From: Dichomitus squalens LYAD-421 SS1
Taxonomy: Eukaryota; Basidiomycota; Agaricomycetes; Polyporales; Polyporaceae
Assembly (NCBI RefSeq): GCF_000275845.1
Contig: NW_006766884.1
Location: forward strand, 1,016,193 to 1,080,192
Reading direction: 5' to 3'
DNA length: 64,000 nt
Below the pieces are notes generated by a model. It did not search any database. It saw only the letters and a program-made list of their open reading frames with translations, and was not told the DNA's origin. Position numbers and translations under genes: made by a program. Positions 52,519 to 63,987 of this stretch are shown piece after piece; position 1 is the first letter of the stretch, and every line of letters begins with the position of its first letter.

Positions 52519-54363
52519 ATGCTCACGCAGGTGCCCCGGAGGGCGACCCGTCTCCTCCTAGCTCACAGCGGCCGCCCGTCAGCATGTCTTGCCCGTAGCC
52601 TCCCCCAATCCTCCCTGTCTTCTCCGCTCTGCGGAGCCTCGTACACCAGCTCCAGGACGTTCCTCAGCTGGTTCAAAAGCAAGCCGAAGGATTCGCCGTT
52701 CGCCCCCCACAAAACCTCGGGGAAAGACAAGACCCCGGTCCTCTCGCAGGACGACCTCTTCCATCCGTTCTCGAAGTCGCCGTTCCCCGCCATCCGCGCG
52801 CGCGGCGAGGCCATCAGGCAGCTCGCGCCCTGTCCGGTCTGCGCGGGCGAGCACAACCATGGGCTGCATTCGCACCACGGGCACGAGACGAAGGCCGTCT
52901 CGTTCGAGTGTCCCGACTGCGGGTGGCCGACGCACTGTTCGGAGGAGCATTGGGCGAAGGACAAGGAGCACCAGAAGTACTGTGCGCGGCTGAGGGAGGT
53001 CAACGAGGACGAGCATGATCTCAGGAGCGGGCGGCGGATGAGGGAGTTCGAGCTGCCAGGTACGTCCCTCCTCCCCCACCTGATTCTGCTCGTACAAGCA
53101 GGATCCTGACACAGGGTCGCGTGCGTCGTGCAGGCCCCCAGGACTCGGAGGCGGCGATTTCGTTCGCGAACTGGGACGTGTTCTGGTACACGCGCGAGTT
53201 CCCGTCGATGGACTCGGAGCGGTCGAGGCGGCATGCGAGCAAGATCCTCACGTACCCGATCACGATCGGCTCGGTGCTGCACCAGTTCAGCAACCTCACG
53301 CTGAGCAACCAACGGCTGACCCCCGAGGGCAGTCGTTCTCTCGCCGGTATGTCCCGTCGCATCTGTGCACGCGAATCCGTGCTTATGGCGGTCGCTTGTA
53401 GCCCTCCGGACAAACTTACATGTTCCGCCTGGCGCGCCGGAGACCCCAGAGGCCGCAGTAACTAAGCCTCAGATGCGGATATTCATCCTGGGTGCTCGCG
53501 CGGAGTCTTCACTACCACCACACGTCTGGGAGCAGCTGTGCATGCTCTTCCCGTCGGCACTGTTTCACCTGTACTTCATTGGCCCTCAGGTATCACTACC
53601 GAAGCCGGCGAGCGAGGTGAACAAAATGCCGAAGAGCAGTGAAGCTCCCGCGCAATCGTCCACCGTCGCCACATCAGAGTCGTCATCATCCTCTCCGAAT
53701 GCGAAGGAAACGACGAGCGAGGCCGCAGCCGCGTCGGAACAACAGCCCCCTACGGACCCGAAAGAGGAGAAACCAGTGTACCTACCGAACGTCTACGAGC
53801 CTCCTACCCCTGCACCCATCGCCCGACTGAAGCGGACGCGGAGCTCGATCGAGCAATACGGCGTTCCTTCGTATACGGTCCCGTACACGGCCCAGCTGAC
53901 GATCACCGGCATGCAAGCGAACTACAGCGAGGTGCACGCGCAGTTCCAGGAGACGTTCGACCCGTACACGGACTGCTTCTTCCTGTTCTCGCCCGGGCTC
54001 GGGTTCCCGTCGCCGAACTCGGTGAACGAGGCGACGGGGGAGCCGCTGCTGCAGGTCGCGTCGCCGACGGAGTGGGGCCCGGTGCTGCCGCAGCTGCTGG
54101 CGACGAAGTGCCCGATCTTCGTGACCGGGTTCTCGCCGGCGGACGTGGAGCGGGACGTAAAGTCGCTGTCTCACGCGCCGGATGTGGCGGGGGAGTTCGA
54201 CTGGGTGGTCACGCCGGGGCCGAACGCGTTCCTGAGCGAGAAGTGGGAGGTGGCGGACTTTGATCCCAGGGTGATGGTGAAGACGAACTGGGGCATCTGG
54301 GGCATCCGCGGCAAGAGGAGGGAGGTGCGGGAGCGGTCGGGCTTCCTTGGGTTGAACCTATGA
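52519..54363 (+). CDS. MSS51: Mitochondrial translation regulator Mss51 (MYND-type zinc finger)
   Basis: Three exons. The start MLTQVPRRATRLLLAHSGRP gives an Arg-rich, acid-free mitochondrial presequence. A zinc-binding region follows: CPVCAGEHNHGLHSHHGHET, then FECPDCGWPTHCSEEHWAKD and KEHQKYC. The Mss51 core includes ISFANWDVFWYTREFPSMDS, SRRHASKILTYPITIGSVLH, MRIFILGARAESSLPPHVWE and LFPSALFHLYFIGPQ, and later ATKCPIFVTGFSPADVERDV and the end WGIWGIRGKRREVRERSGF. A Ser/Glu/Pro-rich insert of about 70 residues after YFIGPQV is longer than usual. In yeast, Mss51 activates translation of COX1 mRNA and binds the new Cox1 protein. The start was set at the first ATG in frame; a leucine codon upstream was ignored. 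Confidence 0.9.
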
Positions 54364-54604
54364 TAGAGTACTCTTAATGCTCATGCACGTACACTACACC
54401 ACCACCACTCTTGACTTGTTCAGCCTAGCGCTGTCTTTAACGTAACTTGGCCTAGAGAGAAGCGGAGACGCGTGTCACGTGCGCGCATGCCACTGTGAGC
54501 GACGCGTTGTTGAGCGAAACGCGCTCTGATCCGTTCACCAGCACCGACTCTCCTGCACGCGCCATTGGCATAGGAAGGCACCTCGACGACGCTCACAACG
54601 CCCT

Positions 54605-56993
54605 ATGGTATATCTACCGCCCCCCCACCTCGCCTCCGCCTCTCGACCATCCTATGCCGAAGCCTACGCCAAGATCCTCGCCTCACATCGACGCTCACCC
54701 AAGACCGCCGCGTCCTCGGTCGTCATTCTCGTTGCGCCCGACGTCGACGCGTTATGCGCCTCGAAGATGCTCGCCGATCTTTTCAAGCAGGACGATGTCA
54801 TGCACCGAATCATACCCGTCTCCGGACACGCAGAGCTAGAGCGGATACGAGACGAGCTTACGACATACGCCGAGGTACGCGTGCGCTACTCGAGGTCCAC
54901 TCCGTTACTGATCCCTGGTGCAGTTGCACACGCTGATCATGTTCAACATGGGTGCCATCCTCGACCTCCCGTCACCAGAGTGGTTTGGCGACTTCCCGAC
55001 ATCCCTCACCGTGCATGTCATCGATTCCTCAAGACCACAGAACTTGTCGACTGTCTTTGGCGGCGGCGAGAATGGTGACCGAATAATCATCTGGGACGAC
55101 GGCGGTGTGGAAAATTTAGAGGAAGAGCGGAAAGCTTGGGAGACCCTAACTGTGAGTGGCTGTCTCTGGTACGACCTGCAATGCGGCTCATGCGCTCCGC
55201 TGTCTTAGTATGCGCCCGAGGAAGACTCGGATGAGGACTCGGACTTTGACTCTGAAGAAGAAGAGGCCGAAGAAGACGAGGATGATGACGAAGAAGGCTA
55301 CGATGACGGCCAAAGCTCAGCATCCCAACCGCGGAAACGCAAGTCCCTGGAGGAGGGTGGGCGAAGACGCGGCAAGCGGCGACGAGTAGACGTACGTCCC
55401 ACACACCCATCCTGTCCCCTTCATGCCCCCATAGCTGTGCATACAGGAACCCGCCCGCCTCTCGCGCGAAGAACGCGCGCAGCACGAAAGCCGCCTCATC
55501 AAGTACTACCGCTCCGGCACCTGGCACGGCCAAAGCGCCGCGGGCACCATGTACCTCCTCGCGACCGTCCTCGAGCGCGTCGACCCCGACCTGCTCTGGC
55601 TCGCGATCCTCGGCCTCACCCACCAGTACGCGACCTCCCGCATCTCGCGCGACGAGTACGACAAGTACCAGGCGATCTACCACGACGAGGTCGCGCGCCT
55701 CAACCCCGCGCCGCCCGCCGCGCTCGGGGACGACCTCAAGGCCGCGGGCGCGGACGACCACTCCGTGTACGCGTCGGACGAGTTCCGCTTCATGATGTTC
55801 CGCCACTGGACGCTGTACGACGCCATGTACCACTCGAGCTACGTCGCGAGCAAGCTCGGCATCTGGAAGGAGCGCGGGCGCAAGCGCCTCACGGGCCTGC
55901 TCGCCAAGATGGGCTTCTCGATCCCGGAGACGCAGCAGCCGTGGCAGCACATGGCCAAGGACCTCAAGGAGAGCCTCCGCGGGAAGCTGGAGGAGCTCGC
56001 GCCCGAGTACGGCCTCGTCGAGCTGTCGTACCCGTCGTTCATGCGGTGCTACGGGTACCGCTCGCAGCCGCTCTCGGCCGGGGACGCCGTCGAGGCGCTG
56101 TCTGCGCTGCTGGACATCGCGGGAGGGACGCGCATAGAAGTTGAAGTCGAGGGCACGCGGAATGGTGGGGAGTGGTTTGGCGGCGGAAAGCTGTGGGAGG
56201 GGGGCAAGGAGGGGAGGCACCACAACGATGAGCGGGAGAACGTGCCCCCCGACGTGCTCGCGAACGTCGTGAAGGCGCAGGTGCGGGCGCAGGCCGCTGG
56301 TGACGGTAAGGAGGGCGGAGAGGGCGAGGACGTCGACTGGTGGGTGAAGAACTTCTGGGCGGCGTTCGACGCTCTCAGCGAGTGCGTCCTCTCTCTTATA
56401 CTGCTCATCCTGGACCGACAGCTGACGGAGACGGTCTGCAGCATCAACCGACTACGAGAAGCAATCACGCTCTCGATGGCCCTCCACCGTGCCATCATCC
56501 GACAAGGCTCGTCCATCATCGACAAGCAGGATATAAAGACCCTGCGCGGACACCGCGTCGTCATCCTCACCCAAGGCCCGGACCTCCCGCTCTTTGTGCA
56601 TCCAGGCGTGTTAGGTCGTCTAGCACTCTGGCTGGTCGACGCCCTCCGTGACCGTGTGGAGGCGACGACCGCTGCCTACTCGCGCAGCAAGCGGAAGAGC
56701 CTGCCCTTCGTCCTCGCTTGCCTGAACGAGAAGGCAGGGACGTACATCGTCGTCGGTGTCACTGGAGCCGCTGACTTTGATGACATCCGGAAGAAGTGAG
56801 TCGTCCATTATCCGTGGGTTCAGCGTCTGATGATTGTGGTCGTAGTGAATTCGGCCTTGCCTTCCTCGACGCCAAGGAGCGCTGTAACGCGCGGACAAGG
56901 CATGGTACGTTCGACACGAGCGTCCTCGAGATCAACAAGGACGACCTTAAGGTCTTCCTCGAGACCCTGTGCGAAGGTGGGGAGCGCTACTGA
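54605..56993 (+). CDS. CDC45: DNA replication initiation factor Cdc45
   Basis: Starts MVYLPPPHLASASRPSYAEA. Cdc45 joins Mcm2-7 and GINS as the CMG helicase. Signatures are SVVILVAPDVDALCASKMLA, LIMFNMGAILDLPSPEWFG, VHVIDSSRPQN, an acidic loop (DSDEDSDFDSEEEEAEEDED) and basic block (KRKSLEEGGRRRGKRRRVD), GTWHGQSAAGTMYLLATVLE, LLWLAILGLTHQYATSRIS, MMFRHWTLYDAMYHSSYVAS and the C-terminal LSMALHRAIIRQGSSIID and GLAFLDAKERCNARTRHGTF. Between SE and INRLREAI there is a 60-base segment with GT and AG ends that is open in frame, so reading through would add 20 residues; I regard it as an intron. Length about 690 residues, normal for the family. Confidence 0.94.
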
Positions 56994-57220
56994 GCTTCCC
57001 AGGCTTCCGTCCCTCTCCTCGGTCCTACATCACGCTATTGGTATTCTTGCTCGCTGGTCATGTCGTGCATCTGCTCTGTCAACACTCTATGTATCACTAG
57101 ATAATGTATCTCGCACATTGGATGACTACCCTTTCGCGTCGGTTCGGACCAGACTAGTATACAAGCCGTATACGACCACATCCCCCCTAGATCGATTTTA
57201 CGTCCGCTTGGGTTTACAAT

Positions 57221-58087
57221 CTACAGGACACCCTTGGTGCTGGGTACGTCGTCCCCGCCCGTCCTCTGGATCGCCTCGCGGATGGCGAGCGCTAGCGCCT
57301 TGAACGCCGACTCGGCCCTGTCCAGTTCCGCTATCAGCAGCCTCTCTGACTGTCGGCTGTACCGGTGACGGTGACGTACTTGTGGTGGTCGTTCTCTCCG
57401 CGCAGCACGTCGACGTGTAGTGTCACGCCAGCGGCGATAGCGAACGAGTAGAAGATGTGCGGGAACATCTCCGTGGAGAGGTCCCCGATCTTCTCGCGCT
57501 TGAGCTTCAGGTCTGTGACGCAGAACGGCCGCGAGCAGATGTCGATGACCGCCCGCGACAACGCCTGCAAGGCAGGAGAGAAAGGGTGCAATGCGGTCAG
57601 TTTCCCGGACAGCGCGAGAACACGAGGGGGACGCCTGCCTCATCCAGGGGCGCGAACCCTGTGCCGTAACGGCGGATGCCGCGAACCTCACCGAGGGCCT
57701 GTTTGAACGCGGTGCCAAGCGCGATCGCGGAGTCCTGTGAAGTTCAAAACGGAAGATAAGTCTCATCGAGGGAAGACATATCAAGTTACTTGGATACGTA
57801 TCTGCGGAGTGGTGGTCGTCTATATGCAGGTCGCCCTTGCAGCTCAACTGAAGCGACATGCCCGAGTGCTTCGCAAGGGCATGGTACATCTAAAGCGGCC
57901 GTTGTGGTGTCAGCCAAAGGGTTATCATCTGATGTTAAATAGAGCATACGTGATCGAGGAATCCGATACCGGTGGAGATGGAGATCTCCTGCTTGTTCCC
58001 CGTCCCCGGCTGGCAGTCCAGGTTAATGGCGACCTTGATCTCGGTCTCATTCGTCTTGCGCTCAATCGCTGCTGTTCGTGCTGCCAT
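57221..58087 (-). CDS. HIS3: Imidazoleglycerol-phosphate dehydratase
   Basis: Start [20 protein letters not shown]. The enzyme removes water from imidazole glycerol phosphate, the sixth step of histidine synthesis. Motifs are [20 protein letters not shown] (exon junction restores [12 protein letters not shown]), [17 protein letters not shown] with the metal-binding His cluster, [40 protein letters not shown] and [20 protein letters not shown]. The last junction, [16 protein letters not shown], is made by removing an intron that itself is partly open. The end [17 protein letters not shown] is typical. At least four introns, each supported by restored conserved residues. Length about 215 residues, as in yeast (220). 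Confidence 0.94.
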
Positions 58088-58306
58088 CGTTATACCTCTT
58101 GGTTTGTATTCGCGGTCTTGAACAGATACAAGGTAGCGATGACGCGAGCGTGAGTCAGAATACAGCGCGGAAGTTCTCATCCACTCCAAACTTAGTATGC
58201 CTTATTAGGAAGGAGGCGTATGCAGCGCCAATTCCTCTTGCGTCTTGTTCCAGCAAATCGGGGAGCGCACATTACAAAGGGCACGGATTGTGTCTGGATT
58301 CATGAT

Positions 58307-60118
58307 TCATTGACCAATGGGCATCGTGGTTATGTCCCCTACGAACGGTCCTCGTCCCTCCGCTTTGACGTCCATGACCTTCCAGTATCCACAGCCATGC
58401 CCGTCATTCTGCGCGCCCGCGTAACATGTCCACCAATATCTCGCTGCCAAGCTCCGCTTCGCCCATCCTTCGCCGTCGCCGGCGTCTGCATTCCCTCTAG
58501 TCTTCTCATCGTCTTCGGGTGGAGACTCATAGCGATTCTTCATGTCTGGTCGCAAAATGCAGGGAACATTGCATTTGCAATGCGGGGTCAACTGCGAACG
58601 GAAATCCGGCCGATAGAACCGGAACGTAATATTGATGCGGGCGTTGGATCCTTCGGACAACTTCGTGAGCTTTTCTGCGTCTGCCAGGTCGGCTGGAGGC
58701 GGTAAGGGAGGGCGGAACATGTCGATGGTGTTCTGGGCGGGGACACAGTGCTTGAACACTTCTTGCGTTGGCGCGTGCATGATGATGAGCTATGCATTGG
58801 AGGATTCAAAAGGACAATCAACGGCGGAGGGTTGATACACCAACCGAGTTGTGCCGTAAGGGGATGTTGAACGTGCGGGCGCTCCGATTGTCTTTCTCGT
58901 CTGTAGGGATCACCTCCCGCAATCGGAAGATGCGATTAACCCCTGCAAAGCGAGCATTAGAGGAGCAGTGAAGAGTAGTCTAGAGCTGAACTCGCCTAGG
59001 CTGAGACTAGCGATGGTGGGATAAGGCCCAAGGTATGTTAGCTGGTCAGTATGGAACCCGACGCTCTCCTTCGCCCCTTCGTAGCAATTGGACGCCGCAA
59101 CGTTGGCGCGCCAGAGGAGGGGCTCTTCTCCCTCCTTGACAGGATATCCACCCCACTCGAGAGGATATTGCTTACGCTTGCGCATTTCCTCGTTCACAAC
59201 GCGCTCGATGATCTCGCACGCTTCTTCCATCGGGGCCGGGAACGATGGGGGAGCTTCTGTCTGACGTCCATTGTACCTGCACGTGAGTCGTCCGTGTCGT
59301 TACAATTGTCGGTCTCTGCAATATAAGTATGAGCGTACCACCACTGAGCGGCTTCTTTCGGGTCGCTGCCGTCGCTCGTCTCGGTCATGTTCTCTCTGAC
59401 GAAGAAAGCTGTTCTGTGGGGGCTTTCCACGACGCGGTCAAAAAGCCACCACTTATTTCTTGTCCAATTTTGGCTGAGGTGAAGCATCGTATAGAACAAC
59501 CTACTCGTGAAAGATTAGTTGCATAGGGACGTCGCCCTAGGTCCACACGCACCGGCATGCAAGCTCCTGAGGAAGTATAGCATTGTGTAGTGTACACGGT
59601 GTATGTTGAGCGACGAACTCCGGGGAGACAAGAGTAAGCGGCGGGTGTCGTATGATCTGAGGTTTGGATTGGCTGTCGGAGGAGTTTGGAGGTCTGAACA
59701 TAGCCATGAACTCAGAATTCGTTATGGTCTTGACTTTGGATGAGGGTTTCCTTGATGGTGAGGAAGAAGCCTCTCCTGAATTAGACTGGTCTGTACCCGC
59801 AGCAGAATCCGGAGGCCCTTGAGAGACAGGCTTGCATGTGTTCCCAGAACCAGATGCGATAGGCGCACTGGAGGATGCCGGTGAAGAGAGCTTGGGGCTC
59901 TGCTCGGAACTCTTGAGCCAGCCTCTCAGGCCAGCTTTGACCTCCACTCTGCGTTTCTTTTTAGGAGGCTCGGAGCGCAACGAGGTCGCAGCAGCCTCGA
60001 CGTCGCCTTTAGACTTGACAAGAGCGTCCAAAAGGACAGGATGCCCGAATTCCTGTGGGTGCAGAAGGCTGGACAGGATAGCGAGCAGAGTTTCCGTGTC
60101 AAGGTCTGTGCCGTCCAT
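58307..60118 (-). CDS. AlkB-type 2-oxoglutarate/Fe(II) dioxygenase with N-terminal CUE-like domain and C-terminal GRF zinc finger
   Basis: Start MDGTDLDTETLLAILSSLLH. Domain 1 (residues 1-60) resembles a CUE/UBA helix bundle: LLDALVKSKGDVEAAATSLR. A Ser/Pro linker follows with KKKRRVEVKAGLRGWL. Domain 2 is the AlkB fold: NSEFMAMFRPPNSSDSQ, LFYTMLHLSQNWTRNKWWLF, KQYPLEWGGYPVKEGEE, then iron and substrate motifs SVGFHTDQLTYLGPYPTIAS (HxD), TFNIPLRHNSLLIMHAPTQE with FKHCVPA (second His) and ITFRFYRPDFR (Arg pair for 2-oxoglutarate). Domain 3 has the GRF finger: TPHCKCNVPCILRP, YWWTCYAGAQNDGHGCGYWK. By family it should remove alkyl damage from DNA or RNA, with the finger binding single-stranded nucleic acid. 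Some exon ends between domains are approximate. Confidence 0.85.
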
Positions 60119-60320
60119 TGCCTGCAAAAGCCGCCGAGGATGAGATGACGGTGGCTGTTCAAGAGGGGGTAGCGACGCGCCTCGGGCCCGACCCCCACGG
60201 AAGTACCGCGTCTTATACACGAGCACGTGATGGGCGCGTCGGCTTCTCACCGAGGGTGGCGGGCCGATGCCGCTCCCGCACAGCTGCACGGCTGCATTCT
60301 CCAAGTTGCACACGACCGTC
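60119..60320. promoter_or_regulatory. Shared divergent promoter of the AlkB and M24 genes
   Basis: Only 202 bases lie between two start codons pointing away from each other, so both promoters must overlap here. Confidence 0.5.
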
Positions 60321-62077
60321 ATGTCGGAAAAGGCGGTCATCGTCAATCACGACAGACTCCACGTCGAGGAGGCGACACCGTTGCTCGAGCAGGGGGCCCC
60401 CTCAAGGAAGTCGCTACTGCGCCGATTCATATGGGTTCGTTCTCTTCGTCCAGGCGCACTGCATGAAGCTGATAAGACTCGCGACAGGTGCCGATCTTGC
60501 TCCTTGCCCTCTCGCATGACTTCGTGGACATCTACTACAAGTACATTGTCCCCGGGTCAAGCTCAGACAGCAAGAGCGCTTCAACATTCCCTGATTTCTC
60601 GCACCTCGCAGCGCACTGCGCCCACATTCCGCCTATCGCGGCGGAATCGTTCATCGCTCGGCAGGACGCACTTGCGCAAACACTGCACTCTTTAGGCGCG
60701 GCTGCATACATCGCAGAACCTGGTGCTAGCGCGGGGTTCTATGGCAATCTCTCTGGTTCTCACTGGGGTCTTTCTGAACGCCCGTTGCTCCTGATCGTCC
60801 AACCTCAGGAAGCACATGATGGGACTGTTCGCGCCAATATATCTATCTCAACGCCTGCCTTTGAGAAGACGAGAGCTAAGTTGCTGCCCATTCCGAGCAA
60901 GTCGGGTGTCACGTACACCGCTTGGCCTGAGGATGTAGACCCGTTTGCGACGGCCCTCGATCTCCTTCCTGACCTCGACGATACTATAATTTACGTGGAC
61001 GGCGATGTCCGCACATTCATTGCGGACGGGTTGCAAAGGGCTGCGCCAGACGCTCGGGTCGTCAACGCCCCAATCGAGGTGAGACGTCTCCGTGAGCGAA
61101 AGAGCTCCGAGGAGATCGACATATTGAAGTGCGTCAACGAGGTAGGTATCCATCTGGAATTCATCTCGTATCGAAAACTGAGTGGGCACATCAGGTAACT
61201 CTGCTCTCCATCAGAGCGGCGCGGAAGCACATGAAAGTTGGCATAAAGGAGTCAGAGGCCAGGCAGCTGGTAGTTAGGGCACTCACGGCTGCGGGGTTGA
61301 AGGACGCCTTCGCCCTTACACTCTTTGGAGGTTGGTGCTTCGGGGACTATAACAGCGTGTAGGATCACTCACCTGGATTGCAGAAAATGCTGCTTTGCCT
61401 CATGGCTCCGGGACCGACGCGACGCTTGGCAAGCATGAGTTCGTTCTAATCGACACAGGGGGATCCCTCCACGGATACCATAGCGACGTCACAAGGGCGA
61501 GTACTTTGCACAGCTTGGCCGAGAATATGCCACATCTGCTGACATTGGCTGGGGTAGACTTTTGCTTTGTCACATTCAGAGATACCCTTGAGGTATCAAG
61601 CCTTGTGGCACACCGTTCATGCGGCTCAGCGTGCCGCCATCGTGACGGCCAGCAATGGCACCGTGACAGCTGCGGTGGACGGTGCCGCTCGCAAGATCAT
61701 CAAGGATGCGGGCTATGGAGAGTTCTTTACTCATCGCTTGGGACATGGTAGGGGCTCCATTTGTTGCTTACGTAGCGTACCTCATTGAACCTGGCCTAGG
61801 AATCGGTCTTGAAGTTCACGAGTCGCCTTATCTCCGTGGAGGCTCCGACGACAACATCTTTACCGGGCACACTTTCTCGGATGAGCCCGGTATTTACATC
61901 GAGGGAAAAGTGCGTGGTATTTCAAGTACACCCTTACTATACGCTCACGAGTCATTATCCTTCCGGGTATAGGTTGGTGTGCGTCTAGAGGATTGCTTCT
62001 ATATCGACGAGGACGGTAGTGCCAAGTTCCTTACTGCTGGAGTGGGCGGCCCAGCATCGGGTCCTTGGAGCCCATGA
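60321..62077 (+). CDS. Membrane-anchored M24 (Xaa-Pro aminopeptidase/dipeptidase type) metallopeptidase
   Basis: Start [20 protein letters not shown]; a basic segment ([10 protein letters not shown]) and one helix ([20 protein letters not shown]) give a type II membrane anchor. An N-terminal creatinase-like domain follows ([57 protein letters not shown]). The pita-bread fold carries the metal ligands in order: [18 protein letters not shown] (two Asp), [18 protein letters not shown] (His), [11 protein letters not shown] (Glu) and [11 protein letters not shown] (Glu). All five are present, so it should be active on X-Pro bonds. The intron after DVTR starts with GC (GCGAGT) and ends TAG; only this gives [18 protein letters not shown] as in homologues. 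The anchor sets it apart from the soluble members of the family. Confidence 0.88.
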
Positions 62078-62371
62078 TACACCCCTCTAAAATGACTAAT
62101 GTACTAGTAACCTTGTGAATGCATATACCTTGTACATCTTGATTGGACACGGAGAACCCGTGAGGACCGCCGCAAATCCTATGCAGACCAAGTTGTTCTG
62201 CGAGTCGGCCCGGGGCCGGAGTGATGGGTTTAGAGACGCCCACGCCCCGAAAATGTTTGAAGCGCCCGTGTAATACTTCTGTACGACACCATCTGTCTGC
62301 TCTGAGGGCTCCTACCTTCGGTCTTACTATTATCTGACCCCCTCCAAATTCATCAGCCAGCTTTGAAAAAC

Positions 62372-63987
62372 ATGCCGTCCCCAGAGGAGGCATCCACTTC
62401 CAGCTCTCCGGAGCCTCAGGCCATCGCAGCCGCTCCCCCGACCTTCAAGTCTCTGGGGCTCATCGACCCGCTGCTCGAAGCCCTCGAGCAGATGAAGTAC
62501 AAAGCCCCGACAGACATCCAAGCTGAGGCCCTTCCACATGCTCTCCAGGGCCGCGACATCATCGGCGTGGCCTCCACCGGATCCGGCAAGACCGCCGCCT
62601 TCGCGCTCCCCATCCTGCAGAAGCTCTGGGAGGACCCGAAGGGCCTATTCGCCTGTGTGATTGCGCCCACACGCGAGCTCGCGTTCCAGATCACGCAGCA
62701 GTTTGAGAGCATTGGGAGCGCGATGGGTGTACGTTGCGCGACTATCATCGGAGGGGTGGATATACAGTCGCAAAAGATCGCGCTCGCGAAGAAGCCGCAT
62801 GTTATTGTTGCGACCCCCGGACGGCTGTTGGAGCATCTGGAGGAGACGAAGGGGTTCAGCCTACGGAGTTTGAAGTTCTTGGTGCGTCAGTCAAGTCAAG
62901 TGTCATGAGATGAGAACTCACAGGGTGGGATTGACCGACTGCTAGGTGCTAGACGAAGCCGACAGGCTACTAGACATGGATTTTGGGCCTATACTGGACA
63001 AAATCCTCAAGCTCATCCCCAAGGAGCGGACTACATACCTCTTCTCTGCGACGATGACAACAAAAGTTGCTAAGCTCCAACGAGCGAGCTTGTCCAACCC
63101 GGTCCGTGTAGAAGTGAACTCGAAGTACGTCCCCTCCGTCGTCGGACTTCCCGTCTACCATCTGTTAATCTTTGTTTATAGGTACTCGACTGTTTCTACA
63201 CTGCTGCAATACTACCTCCTCATGCCGCTACCGCAAAAGGATGTACATCTCATTTACTTGGCCAACACGCTCGCGCAAAACTCCATGATCATCTTCACCC
63301 GCACAGTCCACGATGCGCAGCGGTACGCTCCTCACCACTTCCTCTGAGCTTATGGCTGACAGATATGTGTACAGGCTATCTATCATGCTGCGTTCACTGG
63401 GATTCCCCGCCATCCCGCTGCATGGCCAACTGAGTCAGAGTGCACGATTGGGCGCACTTGGCAAGTTCAAGGCAGGCGGTCGATCTATCCTCGTCGCGAC
63501 TGACGTCGCGAGCCGGTAAGTCCTGCTATCTCATTGGACAGAGCCCTGCGCCAACATTACTTTTTACTTCAGAGGTCTCGATATACCTTCCGTAGACATC
63601 GTCATCAATTACGACATCCCCACCCATTCCAAAGACTACATCCACCGCGTCGGCCGCACAGCGCGTGCAGGCCGATCCGGCAAGTCCATCACGCTCGTCA
63701 CGCAGTATGATGTGGAGCTCGTTCTCCGCATCGAGCAGGTCATCGAGAAGAAGATGGAACTCTGGCCAGTCGACAAGGACGAGGTTGCGCTCCTGCGCGA
63801 GCGCGTGGACGAGGCAGGGCGGCTCGCTGCAACGGAGCTAAAGGAGCAGGGGATCAAGGGCGGGCATGGGAAGAAGCGCAAGCGGGGCAGGGAGGAGGGA
63901 GGGGGCAAGGACGATATGGATCGGGACGACGATGTGGTGGAGGCCGGCATACCGAAGATGAACAAGAAGTCGAAGGGGCGGAGGTGA
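62372..63987 (+). CDS. RRP3: DEAD-box ATP-dependent rRNA helicase Rrp3 (DDX47)
   Basis: Start [20 protein letters not shown]. All helicase motifs are readable: Q motif [20 protein letters not shown] and [20 protein letters not shown], motif [19 protein letters not shown], Ia [11 protein letters not shown], Ib [74 protein letters not shown] and [21 protein letters not shown]. The C-terminus is basic ([16 protein letters not shown]... KKSKGRR), as expected for a nucleolar protein. The combination of the [10 protein letters not shown] form and the tail points to Rrp3, needed for processing at the 5' side of 18S rRNA. About five introns; the first follows SLKFL. Confidence 0.93.
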
